Source: Lysinibacillus_B sp050613145
GTDB taxonomy: Bacteria; Bacillota; Bacilli; Bacillales_A; Planococcaceae
Assembly (NCBI RefSeq): GCF_050613145.1
Contig: NZ_CP192507.1
Span: forward strand, 930,001-994,000
Direction of reading: 5' to 3'
DNA length: 64,000 nucleotides
Positions 42,631 through 51,724 of this stretch are shown here, in pieces (the stretch's first letter is position 1; each line of letters opens with the position of its first letter). Below the pieces are notes generated by a model that was not told the origin of the DNA, made no database searches, and saw only the letters and a list, made by a program, of their open reading frames with translations. Both the position numbers and the translations under genes were made by a program.

Positions 42631-43695
42631 ATGCTAGAATACATTGCCATTGCCATTGCCTTATTTTTTGCAGCAAATATTGGCGCAAGTGGAGCTGCAG
42701 CTTCTATGGGGGTGGCATATGGCTCAGGAGCAATAAAGAATGCCAAGTTTGCCCTTCTACTTTGTGGAATCGGTGTTATTGCCGGTGCAGTATTAGGCGG
42801 AGGAGAAGTTGTTAAAACAATTAGTGGCGGCATTATTCCTGAAAGCATTATTACAGTAAAGTTGGTCATCATTATTTTATTAGCTGCCACAAGTACACTG
42901 TTTATTGCAAATTTAATGGGAATTCCGTTATCCACAAGCGAAGTAACAGTAGGTTCCATTGTCGGTGTCGGTGTCGCGTACCAAGTGCTTTATATAGAAA
43001 AGTTGTTATATATTATGGCATTTTGGTTTATCGTACCCATCATTGCATTTTTACTGTTATTGATAGGGGGGAAAATTCTTTATCATTTTCAGCAGAAAGG
43101 TTATTTAAAAGATCGCCCGTTATTTACATTTTTACTTATTATAGCTGGCTTTTTTGAAGCATTTTCAGCAGGTATGAATAATGTGGCGAACGCTGTTGGT
43201 CCGCTTGTCGGTGCAAATATGATGACGATCACTGAAGGTGTTTGGATTGGCGGGGTTTTTGTTGCTGTTGGTGCACTTTTTCTAGGAAGACGTGTCCTTG
43301 AAACGAATGGAAAAAAGATTACACGATATGAAAAAACAGAAGGCATTTTAATTTCAAGTACAGGTGCCTTATTAGTAGGCATTAGTTCTATCTTTGGTTT
43401 GCCGGTACCGCTAACACAAGTTACGTCTTCAGGGATCATTGGATTAGGCGTTGCTAAAAATGGTGCCAAAGTTTTTGATAAAAATATTGTCAAAAAAATT
43501 TTACGGATTTGGATCGTATCTCCGCTGTTTTCGTTAGCGATATCCTATATGTTGGTCAAAGTATTTATCGAAAGTGATTATTATTCAATGATTGTACTTG
43601 TAAGTGTGGCAATCGCGATTATGGGTGCTTTCAGCTTAATGCAGATTGTACGAGAAGAGGAACAAACCTTCAACGATGAAGGGTCAGGTATTTAA
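42631..43695 (+). CDS. cysP: Sulfate permease, PiT family (CysP)
   Basis: A 354-residue membrane protein of the inorganic phosphate transporter (PiT) family. The duplicated signature is ANIGASGAAASMGVAYGSGA and GMNNVANAVGPLVGANMM, with PLSTSEVTVGSIVGVG and PVPLTQVTSSGIIGLG. In B. subtilis the family member within the cysH operon, CysP (354 residues), carries sulfate. Its position between cysH and sat gives the same conclusion here. AAAGGGGG precedes the ATG. The GAN-for-ANxAN changes relative to phosphate carriers agree with a different anion. Confidence 0.9.
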   Translation: MLEYIAIAIALFFAANIGASGAAASMGVAYGSGAIKNAKFALLLCGIGVIAGAVLGGGEVVKTISGGIIPESIITVKLVIIILLAATSTLFIANLMGIPLSTSEVTVGSIVGVGVAYQVLYIEKLLYIMAFWFIVPIIAFLLLLIGGKILYHFQQKGYLKDRPLFTFLLIIAGFFEAFSAGMNNVANAVGPLVGANMMTITEGVWIGGVFVAVGALFLGRRVLETNGKKITRYEKTEGILISSTGALLVGISSIFGLPVPLTQVTSSGIIGLGVAKNGAKVFDKNIVKKILRIWIVSPLFSLAISYMLVKVFIESDYYSMIVLVSVAIAIMGAFSLMQIVREEEQTFNDEGSGI

Positions 43696-43732
43696 ACTAA
43701 GTAATTAAATTGGAATAATTGGAGGAAGTATA

Positions 43733-44872
43733 ATGAGTTTACAAGCACATGGTGGGAAATTAATTAATACGTATCGTCCAGATACAGATGTTTCAGCAAT
43801 TCAAAAGGAAATTCAATTAGACGCAATAGCGCTAAGTGATTTAGAGTTAATCGGGGTAGGGGCGTATAGTCCATTAGATGGTTTTTTAAATCAAGCCGAT
43901 TATGAATCTGTTGTAAAAAATATGCGTTTAGCGAATGGGATAGTGTGGAGCATTCCGATTACATTGCCAGTAAAGCCAGCAGTTGCTGTGACATTGCAGC
44001 GCGGGGAACAAGTGAAGCTTATTTTTAATGGAGAAGTTTACGGTACATTAACAGTTGGAGATATTTATGAACCGAATAAGCAACAAGAGGCAAAACATGT
44101 GTACGGAACGGAAGAATTAGCACATCCAGGGGTAGCGAAATTATTTGAGCGTCCAAATGTTTATGTAGGCGGCGCCGTTACATTAATTAAGAAATCTGAG
44201 AAACCATTCTCAACTCATACATTTGAGCCTTCGGAAACACGGGCAATTTTTGCTGAAAAAGGCTGGAAAACAATCGTAGGATTCCAAACTCGTAACCCTG
44301 TGCATCGTGCCCATGAGTATATTCAAAAAGTAGCGCTTGAAATTGTAGATGGGTTATTTTTAAATCCGCTTGTAGGCGAAACGAAATCAGATGATATTTC
44401 AGCAACTATCCGTATGGAAAGTTATGAAGTCCTGCTTGAAAAATATTATCCGACAGAGCGTGTGCAACTAGGTGTATTTTTAGCGGCCATGCGTTATGCA
44501 GGCCCTCGTGAGGCGATTTTCCACGCTTTAGTACGTAAAAACTACGGTTGTACGCACTTTATCGTTGGACGCGATCATGCGGGTGTGGGTGATTATTACG
44601 GCACATATGATGCACAAAAATTATTTGATTTATTTGAGCCAGAAGAGATTGGTATTACACCGTTAAAGTTTGAGCATAGTTTCTACTGCAGTGAATGTGA
44701 AGGAATGGCCACAACGAAAACATGTGCACATGGTCCAGAAGCACGCGTTATTTTATCTGGCACAAAAGTACGTGAAATGCTACGAGCAGGTGAAATTCCG
44801 CCGAGTACATTTAGCCGTAAAGAGGTCATTGAAGTGTTAATTCGTGGACTACGAGAAGAAGCGACAGTATAG
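43733..44872 (+). CDS. sat: Sulfate adenylyltransferase (ATP sulfurylase)
   Basis: A 379-residue homo-oligomeric ATP sulfurylase that makes APS from sulfate and ATP. Active-site motifs: QTRNPVHRAHEYIQK (HxxH-type loop), IVGRDHAGVGDYYG, and ILSGTKVREMLRAGEIPP. The domain order N-terminal PUA-like then catalytic is full length; no APS-kinase domain is fused. GGAGGAAGTATA precedes the ATG. Confidence 0.96.
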   Translation: MSLQAHGGKLINTYRPDTDVSAIQKEIQLDAIALSDLELIGVGAYSPLDGFLNQADYESVVKNMRLANGIVWSIPITLPVKPAVAVTLQRGEQVKLIFNGEVYGTLTVGDIYEPNKQQEAKHVYGTEELAHPGVAKLFERPNVYVGGAVTLIKKSEKPFSTHTFEPSETRAIFAEKGWKTIVGFQTRNPVHRAHEYIQKVALEIVDGLFLNPLVGETKSDDISATIRMESYEVLLEKYYPTERVQLGVFLAAMRYAGPREAIFHALVRKNYGCTHFIVGRDHAGVGDYYGTYDAQKLFDLFEPEEIGITPLKFEHSFYCSECEGMATTKTCAHGPEARVILSGTKVREMLRAGEIPPSTFSRKEVIEVLIRGLREEATV

Positions 44873-44884
44873 GAGGATGTATAG

Positions 44885-45478
44885 ATGAGCACAAATATCG
44901 TATGGCATGAGGCATCGATTTTAAAACAAGAGCGCCGTGAACAAAATAGCCATTCCAGTTTTATTTTATGGTTTACAGGTCTTTCAGCATCAGGAAAGTC
45001 TAGTATTGCGAATGCGTTTGCCCGTAAGCTTTTTGAACAGAATAAGCAAGTGTTTGTATTAGATGGTGATAATATTCGCCACGGTTTAAATAATGATTTA
45101 GGATTTGATGAAGTAAGCCGTAAAGAAAATATTCGTCGTATTGGCGAAGTGTCGAAACTTTTCGTTGAAGGTGGACAAATTGTGTTAACGGCATTTATTT
45201 CTCCATATCGTGAGGATCGTCAGGTTGTTCGTGCTTTAGTAGAAGAAGGTGAGTTTATCGAGGTATATGTGAAAGCTTCGGTTGAAGCCTGTGAAAAACG
45301 CGATCCGAAAGGGCTTTATAAAAAAGCGCGTAACAACGAAATTCCGAACTTTACAGGCATTAGTGCGCCGTATGAAGAGCCGTTACATCCAGAAATAGTC
45401 CTAGATTCCGAAAATAACTCAATCGAACAATGTGTCGAACAACTGCATACATTTTTAACTGAAAAAGGATTAATCTAA
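44885..45478 (+). CDS. cysC: Adenylylsulfate kinase
   Basis: A 197-residue kinase converting APS to PAPS. P-loop GLSASGKSS, DGDNIRHGLNNDLGF, and FISPYREDRQVVR are typical, and KDPKGLYKKA-type residues (RDPKGLYKKARNNEI) follow. With an FeS-type APS reductase in the same operon, PAPS may serve a sulfotransferase or a dual-use reductase. AGGAGGATGTATAG precedes the ATG. Confidence 0.95.
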   Translation: MSTNIVWHEASILKQERREQNSHSSFILWFTGLSASGKSSIANAFARKLFEQNKQVFVLDGDNIRHGLNNDLGFDEVSRKENIRRIGEVSKLFVEGGQIVLTAFISPYREDRQVVRALVEEGEFIEVYVKASVEACEKRDPKGLYKKARNNEIPNFTGISAPYEEPLHPEIVLDSENNSIEQCVEQLHTFLTEKGLI

Positions 45479-45484
45479 ATAGTG

Positions 45485-45527
45485 AAGGGGATGTCTAGAA
45501 AGTGAACGCTTTCTGGACATCCCCTTT
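45485..45527 (+). terminator. Terminator of the cys operon
   Basis: AAGGGGATGTCTAGAAAG pairs with CTTTCTGGACATCCCCTTT with one mismatch. The T-tract is short, so termination may be partial. Confidence 0.75.
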
Positions 45528-45730
45528 CGTTGATTAGGAAATGATAAGTGTCGCATTATGAATAACAATCACTGAAAAAAGTATCTACGTCTAGGTGGAA
45601 TTGCTATTCCCTCGCGTCACTTCGACTTTCTTCTACGTATAACAAGTATATTTGTCGAGGATGAGCAGATGCTTTTGTTCTTGCGTATTTCTCAACATTC
45701 CCTCATAATGCAATTGTCATACTATGTTCA

Positions 45731-45759
45731 TTGAAGTCTCTAAAAACGACATTTATAAT
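45731..45759 (+). promoter_or_regulatory. Promoter of ctaG
   Basis: TTGAAG (45731-45736), 17 bases, TATAAT (45754-45759), about 33 bases before the ctaG start. The preceding 45528-45730 shows nothing else identifiable. Confidence 0.75.
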
Positions 45760-45791
45760 AGAGATATTGAAGTTTAAAGGAGCGCGATTTT

Positions 45792-46709
45792 ATGCCACTT
45801 AGTATATTTGGTTTTCAAGCGTTATGGAGCCCTTATTTAATCGGGGTCATCGCATTTTTAACAGTCGTTTATTTTTTAACAACTGTTACATGGAGAAAAG
45901 ATTTTAAAGTAAGCGAGCCTTTAAAGAAAAGCGAAGCAATTTATTTTATTTTAGCGATGATTATATTATATATCATTAAAGGATCTCCAATTGATTTATT
46001 AGGTCATATTATGTTTACGATGCATATGGTACAAATGGCATTCTTGCTACTATTAGTACCGATTTTCTTAATTAAAGGCATCCCGTGGTGGGTATGGAAA
46101 GTCGTTGTAGAAGCGCCGGTTGTACGTATGATATTTAAAATCTTTACACAACCACTTGTTGCGATTTTTATCTTTATTGCTATGTTTAGCTTTTATCATA
46201 TTCCATCCGTTTTTGATGCAATTAAATTAGATATGACGCTACATGGCATCTATACATTTGTATTATTCATTACAGCTCTATTTATGTACTGGCCATTATT
46301 AAATCAAGTAGACGGACAACATAAGATGAAAAATATTAATAAACTGGCGTATATTGCAGGGAATGCGGTATTAATTACACCAGCTTGTGCCTTAATTATT
46401 TTTGCGTCACACCCGATGTATGCAACGTATACAGAAGCAGACGCATGGCTTCAAGCGATGGAGCTATGTGTGCCTGTTGATACATTAGCTGGTCTTAATT
46501 TATCAGGTCCTGAGCTATTTTCTAATATGGACCCAGTAAGTGATCAACAAGTGGGCGGCGTAATGATGAAAATTATTCAAGAAATTATTTTTGGTGTGAT
46601 TTTAGCACGGATTTTCCGCAAATGGTGGGTGAGTGAACGTAGCAGCCAACAGGAAATTACCGAAAAGGCATTACGTGATTTCCAACAAAATCGTACAAAC
46701 TATAATTAA
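45792..46709 (+). CDS. ctaG: Cytochrome c oxidase assembly factor CtaG
   Basis: A 305-residue membrane protein with about seven helices, needed for active caa3 oxidase in Bacillus. Conserved segments are FGFQALWSPYLIGVIAFLTV, SPIDLLGHIMFTMHMVQM (with paired His that may bind copper) and the C-terminal YTEADAWLQAMELCVP / DQQVGGVMMKIIQEI. AAAGGAGCGC precedes the ATG. Relative to B. subtilis it has been separated from ctaCDEF by the cys operon and has gained its own promoter. Confidence 0.93.
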   Translation: MPLSIFGFQALWSPYLIGVIAFLTVVYFLTTVTWRKDFKVSEPLKKSEAIYFILAMIILYIIKGSPIDLLGHIMFTMHMVQMAFLLLLVPIFLIKGIPWWVWKVVVEAPVVRMIFKIFTQPLVAIFIFIAMFSFYHIPSVFDAIKLDMTLHGIYTFVLFITALFMYWPLLNQVDGQHKMKNINKLAYIAGNAVLITPACALIIFASHPMYATYTEADAWLQAMELCVPVDTLAGLNLSGPELFSNMDPVSDQQVGGVMMKIIQEIIFGVILARIFRKWWVSERSSQQEITEKALRDFQQNRTNYN

Positions 46710-46734
46710 TTAGACAGGAATAGGAGAATAGGAA

Positions 46735-47196
46735 ATGGGTGTACCAATTTTACCGACAATTAGTACATCATTCATCGTGCTGAGTGCTATTTTAGTAGCG
46801 ATTGGATGGGGCTTAATTGCAAAAAGAAAAATCGAGGCGCATAGAAAGGTAATGTATGCTGCTGGTGTTGCAGCAACTATTTTCTTTATTATTTATGCTT
46901 CACGTACAGTATTTATTGGAAATACAGCGTTTGGTGGTCCAGATGAGTTGAAAGGTTACTATACGTTCTTCTTAATTTTCCATATTACACTTGCAACAAT
47001 TGGAGCTGTTTTTGGTATTACGAGTCTTTGGACAGGCTATAAAAATAATTTAAAATTACATCGTAAAATTGGACCGATTTCAAGTATTATTTGGTTCTTT
47101 ACAGCAATCACAGGTGTAATGGTATATTTATTATTATATGTAATTTATGAAGGCGGCGAAACGACGTCTGTTATTAAAGCAATTTTAGGTTTTTAA
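46735..47196 (+). CDS. DUF420 (YozB/CtaM-like) membrane protein
   Basis: A 153-residue protein with four membrane helices of the DUF420 family: KIEAHRKVMYAAGVAATIFF, KGYYTFFLIFHITLATIGAV and LKLHRKIGPISSIIWFFTA each hold a conserved His. S. aureus CtaM of this family is needed for aa3 oxidase assembly; B. subtilis YozB is the related protein. Being 25 bases after ctaG it is very probably cotranscribed and has a similar job. Confidence 0.87.
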   Translation: MGVPILPTISTSFIVLSAILVAIGWGLIAKRKIEAHRKVMYAAGVAATIFFIIYASRTVFIGNTAFGGPDELKGYYTFFLIFHITLATIGAVFGITSLWTGYKNNLKLHRKIGPISSIIWFFTAITGVMVYLLLYVIYEGGETTSVIKAILGF

Positions 47197-47202
47197 GTAT
47201 GT

Positions 47203-47235
47203 AGGCTTCTATGTGTGATGCATAGGAGCTTTTTC
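47203..47235 (+). terminator. Terminator of ctaG operon
   Basis: GGCTTCTATG pairs with CATAGGAGCT with mismatches, followed by T5. It is weaker than the others in the window. Confidence 0.6.
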
Positions 47236-47243
47236 ATGTAAAG

Positions 47244-47270
47244 AAAAAAGGCAACCGGCTTTGGTTGCCT
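47244..47270 (-). terminator. Terminator of the yugN-like gene
   Basis: On the minus strand AGGCAACC, a 6-base loop, GGTTGCCT and TTTTTT. Confidence 0.85.
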
Positions 47271-47278
47271 ATCACTCA

Positions 47279-47644
47279 TTATTTTGCTTCAAAACCATAC
47301 TGTGCAAGATCTTTTGCAACAGCTGCAAAAATCTGCTCACAATCTTTAATAAGGTGAGCTGGGAATGTCTCGTCATTATATTCTACACCATGTGGGTAGT
47401 AGTATTTTCCAAGAGCAGGTTTTAAAATCTTTAAAGTTGCATCGTGAGCACCTACATCGCCAGAAATAGCTTCACAGAAAACGCGTAAGTAGAAGCGACC
47501 TTCACGAATGTCGAAACGGCGGTCAAATGTCATGCGATCATAGTCCCACTCGCCATAACATTCTAAGCCATGATTTTTTAAGATGTTTGTAAGAAAGTCT
47601 TGATCAACAACAATGTTTTCAATTTTAGTATTTTCAAAATACAT
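47279..47644 (-). CDS. YugN-like family protein
   Basis: A 121-residue soluble protein, all acidic and aromatic rich, resembling the YugN-like family: LECYGEWDYDRMTFDRRFDI and FYLRVFCEAISGDVG. Its role is unknown. The start at 47644 has AAAGGAGG 8 bases upstream; the frame continues 10 codons further without a site. Confidence 0.75.
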   Translation of the reverse strand: MYFENTKIENIVVDQDFLTNILKNHGLECYGEWDYDRMTFDRRFDIREGRFYLRVFCEAISGDVGAHDATLKILKPALGKYYYPHGVEYNDETFPAHLIKDCEQIFAAVAKDLAQYGFEAK

Positions 47645-47732
47645 TGCAATATCCTCCTTTAGCAAATCGTACATATTTTATACGCTCTGTTTTTAATAAT
47701 AGAGCAAATTTACAGATGTTGCAATGACAACA

Positions 47733-47762
47733 TTGTGTCAAGCGTGGCTGAATTGATATAAT
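47733..47762 (+). promoter_or_regulatory. Promoter of ylbC-like gene
   Basis: TTGTGT (47733-47738), 18 bases, TATAAT (47757-47762). Confidence 0.5.
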
Positions 47763-47798
47763 TATAGGGAATCATTTATAGTAAAAGGAGGGGAATTT

Positions 47799-48866
47799 AT
47801 GAAGGCGTTATTTCGTATTTTAATCATTTCGAGTTTTTTAGGCATTATTTTTTACTATTCAAATATAGAAGAACAAAACGTTCCGTTAGAAGGACCAAAT
47901 GTGGTGCAACAAGCGATCCCTTCTGAGCAGTACATAAATGATTACACTGAAACATTATCACGACCAGAGACAGGTATTTCGACAATGATTGGTCAGCCTT
48001 CGGAAATAGTATTGGAAAACTACGGGGAACCTACTAGGATAGATCGTTCTGCATTTGGTTATGAATGGTGGGTATACAATCAAGATGCTACGATCATGTT
48101 TGGAATTGAGCAAGGGCAAATAATACAAGTATATACGAATGCAGAAAATGTCGATATTAGTCCGTATTATATTGGACAACCGGTTGAAGATGTTTATCGT
48201 ATGACGATTGTAGATGCAGAAGTATCTGTTGCAATTGATGATAATGTTTTCATCTTTACGATGAGTGAAGATGATACGAAAAATCGTTTATTAGCAAAGT
48301 TTGATACAATATACGCGCAGCTATACATAGATGAAGAGCGAGGAATACTAGCAGGGATTCGGTATATGAACGGGAAAACGCTCGTGCAGCATCAGCCTTA
48401 CGAAATGCAATTTACGGGAGAATTAGTAGAGAAGCAAATGCCATCTTCTTTTTTACAATTTGAAATTAATCGGACAATGGCAAAACAACTATTTGAATTG
48501 ACGAATGTATATAGACAACAGTACGAGTTAGAACCGCTATTGACGTTTAATGAGTTAAATACGACTGCAACGGCGCATAGTGAAGACATGTTTCTTCAAA
48601 ATTATATCTCACATGAGTCACCTACATATGGGTCACTACAAAAGCGGCTAAAAGATAGTGAAATTGTATATGAAAAGGCGAATGAAAATGTTGCGATGGC
48701 TTATTATGATGCAATTGAAGCTGTGCATGGCTTATTAAATTCGCCAAATCATCGCGAAACAATGTTGAATGACGAATACACGCATGTTGGAACAGGCGTG
48801 TATTATAATTACTATACTCAAATATTTCTTAAGCAAGTAGTACAAGAAGAAAGTGAAACTGAATAA
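47799..48866 (+). CDS. ylbC: CAP (SCP/PR1) domain protein YlbC
   Basis: 355 residues. An N-terminal membrane anchor or signal (FRILIISSFLGIIFYYS), a CAP-associated middle domain with two similar halves (IGQPSEIVLENYGEPTRID and IGQPVEDVYRMT), and a C-terminal CAP domain (about 235-350) with LTNVYRQQYELEPL, ATAHSEDMFLQNYISHESP and SPNHRETMLND. His and Glu of the CAP cavity are present. It acts outside the membrane; B. subtilis YlbC has the same build. Function unknown. AAAAGGAGGGG precedes the ATG. Confidence 0.88.
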   Translation: MKALFRILIISSFLGIIFYYSNIEEQNVPLEGPNVVQQAIPSEQYINDYTETLSRPETGISTMIGQPSEIVLENYGEPTRIDRSAFGYEWWVYNQDATIMFGIEQGQIIQVYTNAENVDISPYYIGQPVEDVYRMTIVDAEVSVAIDDNVFIFTMSEDDTKNRLLAKFDTIYAQLYIDEERGILAGIRYMNGKTLVQHQPYEMQFTGELVEKQMPSSFLQFEINRTMAKQLFELTNVYRQQYELEPLLTFNELNTTATAHSEDMFLQNYISHESPTYGSLQKRLKDSEIVYEKANENVAMAYYDAIEAVHGLLNSPNHRETMLNDEYTHVGTGVYYNYYTQIFLKQVVQEESETE

Positions 48867-48872
48867 CTTTTG

Positions 48873-48917
48873 AGAGTGTAAACAAGTGCATTTTGCGCCA
48901 TGTTTACACTTTTTTTA
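48873..48917 (+). terminator. Terminator of ylbC
   Basis: AGTGTAAACA (48875-48884) pairs with TGTTTACACT (48901-48910), followed by seven T. Confidence 0.9.
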
Positions 48918-48993
48918 TTACCATCTCGTAATGAGTAAAGATACATCCTAAAAATACCAGTAGGATAGTAAAAGATATTAAACTAAATCGTAA

Positions 48994-49136
48994 TGGTAGC
49001 CTCCGCGCTTTGCCACAGCCTATACAGGAGCTAAAACAGGCGTGGCCTCCTGTTTAGATCTCCTGTTCCTGCTCCTGACACTACGCTTTCGTCGCAAAGA
49101 AAATCTTGGCTCCTGTGGCTATGGCGCGCTACGGCA
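48994..49136 (-). repeat. Dispersed repeat C-like element 1
   Basis: GC-richer than its surroundings. On the minus strand it contains TTTGCGACGAAAGCGTAG followed soon by CAGGAGCA, the same module found at 49350-49381 on the plus strand, so the two elements are in inverted orientation. Several CCTGTTT/AAACAGG and GGAGC/GCTCC pairs allow folding. Confidence 0.55.
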
Positions 49137-49289
49137 AAAGTGAATACTTCTCAATATGCTAGAAAAACATTTCTCTTCTTTAAAAGAAATCATTTTCTTT
49201 TCATTTGCACATCTCTTCGCTTAGCCTCTGTAATCTATGAGGATATTTATTGTTTTTTAGCAACCCATTTTTTATTGAACAATAGTTGT

Positions 49290-49450
49290 TTGTAGCGGAA
49301 GCACGAGACTCCTACGGGAAAAGCGAGACAATCAAGACCCCGCAGGAAATTTATTTGCGACGAAAGCGTAGCGACAGGAGCACCGAAGCATGAGTGACGA
49401 GGAGGCTTGATCTCGCCCGTGGAAAGCGAGTGCTGGAGCGGAAAGAAACG
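49290..49450 (+). repeat. Dispersed repeat C (GCGGAA...GAGCGGAAA type)
   Basis: Begins TGTAGCGGAAGCACGAGACT and ends CTGGAGCGGAAAGAAACG. From memory this is a widespread intergenic element in Bacillaceae genomes (pattern GCGGAAG-CACGAGACTCC ... GGAGCGGAAA). The insert ATTTGCGACGAAAGCGTAG is shared with repeats at 1935-1950 and 49087-49106. Confidence 0.7.
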
Positions 49451-49610
49451 GTTACTCAAATGGTAATATATGTTTTGATGTTTGCTTATTAGGAGTTACC
49501 ATAAAACATTAATACAAACGTCTTATACATGCATCATGAATGTTATAAAGCGATGGCTTTTTTGTGTCAAATTTTGTGCGCCCACATACTGTAGAGCAGG
49601 AGGGTGTAAC

Positions 49611-51080
49611 GTGCAATTAGCAGAGTTATTAAAAGATTGGCCGTGCACTGTAAAAGGCTCAATTCGAGAAGAAGTTTTTCGTCTAGAAGATGTAGTGGAT
49701 GAGGTGCGATCAGGGGATTTGTTTATCGCACGTAAAGGAAAAAAACATGATAGTAAAAAATGGATTAAAAAGGCGATTGAGTCAGGTGCAAAAGCGATCG
49801 TTGTGGACGATGAAGTGTTTTTTGATGGGTGTGTTAGCGATATCCCGTTCGTTTGGGTGCCTAATATATTACAATTTAGTGCCTATGCAAGTGCAAAACT
49901 ATGTGGCTTTCCTTCTGAAGCACTGACAATCATTGCGATTACAGGTACAAATGGCAAAACAACGGTCAGTCACTTAATAGGACAGTTGTTGCAAAAAATG
50001 AATAAACGTGTACTAGTGATCGGTACAAATGGTGTCTATCTAAATGGTACGTTATTTAATACAAATATAGAACAGTTAACGACATTGCAACCAAAACATT
50101 TACATCCAATATTACTTGAAGCTGTTCGGAAAAATGTACAGTATGTTGTAATGGAAGCTTCATCAATGGGCTTGGCTACACATCGACTGGATGAGTGCGA
50201 TATTGATGTTGGTGTTTTTCTAAATTTAGGGGAAGACCACTTAGAAGATCATGGCTCGTTTGAACAGTATAAGTTAGCAAAACAACGCCTAGCAGGACTG
50301 AGCAAAAAAATCGTATTAAATGGAGACGATTCTTTTTGTCGAGGAGTGGGCGTACTGGCGAAACGTGAGAAACGCTACTTTGGCATAAAGGGTCGAGTGG
50401 ATGTTTTATTGCAATTATTGGCGGAAGGAAAAGCAGAAAGTACATGTTGCGTCCAAATGGCGAATCATGAAAAGGTGATTACTATTCCATTTATAGGTGA
50501 TTACCAGCGATCAAATATAGCAGCGGCTATCACTGTAATGGATATGCTGAATTTTCCATTTGAGGATGTAATGAAAGAAGTACCAACTCTTACTTTACCG
50601 ATTGGTCGAATGCAAACATTCAATAGTAGTCAAGGTTTTCAAGTGATTGTCGATTATGCGCATACAGCCGATGCGTTAAAAGCTGTATTACAGGCAGTTA
50701 AAAATACGGTCGAGCAAAAGCTATTCGTCGTATTTAGTTGTGGTGGAGAACGGGATGTAGCAAAGCGGAAAGAAATGGGCACGGTAGCATCTAAGTATGC
50801 AGATCATATTATTTTGACAACGGACAATTGTCGAAGTGAAGACCCAGAAGTGATTAATGAGCAAATTGCGACAGGCTTTTTTGCTACTCAAAGCTATGAG
50901 GTCATTTTATCTCGCGCCGAGGCGATTGAAACAGCGCTAAGGCAAGCGACAGAAGGCGATGTTATTGTGATTGCAGGAAAGGGGCATGAACGTACGCAAA
51001 CGATTGGTGACGTTACAACCCCATTTTCTGATATTGATTATGTAATGAATTTACTGGCGCGGCTCGATGACGAAAAATGA
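49611..51080 (+). CDS. Mur ligase, second MurE-type enzyme
   Basis: A 489-residue Mur ligase of the MurE kind. Three domains: N-terminal UDP-MurNAc binding (FIARKGKKHDSKKWIKKAIE), central ATPase with ITGTNGKTTVSHLI (P-loop) and LGEDHLEDHGSFEQYKLAK, C-terminal domain with DYAHTADALKAVLQAV and FSCGGERDVAKRKEMG. The motif that selects meso-diaminopimelate, DNPR, reads D405-N-C-R408 here; Arg is kept, Pro changed. murE normally lies in the dcw cluster, so this is likely an additional ligase. GTG at 49611 has AGGAGG 7 bases upstream; the frame runs 43 codons further up without support. B. subtilis has no counterpart here. Confidence 0.85.
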   Translation: MQLAELLKDWPCTVKGSIREEVFRLEDVVDEVRSGDLFIARKGKKHDSKKWIKKAIESGAKAIVVDDEVFFDGCVSDIPFVWVPNILQFSAYASAKLCGFPSEALTIIAITGTNGKTTVSHLIGQLLQKMNKRVLVIGTNGVYLNGTLFNTNIEQLTTLQPKHLHPILLEAVRKNVQYVVMEASSMGLATHRLDECDIDVGVFLNLGEDHLEDHGSFEQYKLAKQRLAGLSKKIVLNGDDSFCRGVGVLAKREKRYFGIKGRVDVLLQLLAEGKAESTCCVQMANHEKVITIPFIGDYQRSNIAAAITVMDMLNFPFEDVMKEVPTLTLPIGRMQTFNSSQGFQVIVDYAHTADALKAVLQAVKNTVEQKLFVVFSCGGERDVAKRKEMGTVASKYADHIILTTDNCRSEDPEVINEQIATGFFATQSYEVILSRAEAIETALRQATEGDVIVIAGKGHERTQTIGDVTTPFSDIDYVMNLLARLDDEK

Positions 51081-51551
51081 TGCAGTAGCCGTAGCTAATT
51101 TTTTACCTGTTTCATCTTCAATGACACACTCCATTACGATCATTCGGCGGCCCTTATTCACGAAATAGCCTGTAGCGATTAATTCCTTGTTTTTCGTTGT
51201 CGCGATATAGTTGATCGTTAAATTGGTTGTGACAACATTTTTCCCTTCTTCAACGGACCGAGAAGCAAGTCCGCCCATCGCAGCATCAGCAATCGTTGCT
51301 AAAATGCCACCATGTGGTACTTTAATCGTATTATGGATAACAGGGGTCACCGGTATGCGTACAATGCTATAGTCAGTGTAAAACTCGCCCGTCATATGTA
51401 AAGCGGCGTTAATATAACGGTGATGAACACCTGTTTGTTTGTCGTGTAATCCTTTAAGGAGATGCATAAGTACTTCTTCGTCTTCTTGTGTACTATGTGC
51501 TAAAATCGATTGTAAAAGTTTTTCAGCTTCCTGTTTTTTTGATGCAATCAT
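51051..51551 (-). CDS. PaaI-type hotdog thioesterase
   Basis: A 166-residue hotdog-fold protein. The family core is PHGGILATIADAAMGGLASRS (catalytic Asp in ADAAMGG) then TTNLTINYIATTKNKELIATG and the ending ATATASFFVI. Likely an acyl-CoA thioesterase. AAAGGAAGAACATC precedes the ATG. Its 3' end overlaps the end of the MurE-type gene by 30 bases tail to tail, with no terminator between. Confidence 0.85.
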   Translation of the reverse strand: MIASKKQEAEKLLQSILAHSTQEDEEVLMHLLKGLHDKQTGVHHRYINAALHMTGEFYTDYSIVRIPVTPVIHNTIKVPHGGILATIADAAMGGLASRSVEEGKNVVTTNLTINYIATTKNKELIATGYFVNKGRRMIVMECVIEDETGKKLATATASFFVIEPRQ

Positions 51552-51724
51552 GATGTTCTTCCTTTATTCTGAGTATTATTTAGTAGTTAGTAAAGTATAC
51601 ATGTTGAAGGAAATCCATATAAGCAAGGACATCAACTCAACCTATTTGGGGCAAGATGTGTCTTTCTAATAACAAATATAACATCTTTTCTGTTATGATA
51701 GGTGGGAGATTGGAGGAATTTTCG

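Larger units (their letters stand above)
48918..49610. other. Gene-free interval made mostly of repeats
   Basis: About 700 bases between ylbC and the MurE-type gene. Two GC-rich repeat elements (48994-49136 and 49290-49450) are separated by AT-rich DNA. The rest shows nothing recognisable. The genes ylbD and ylbE found here in B. subtilis are absent. Confidence 0.7.
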
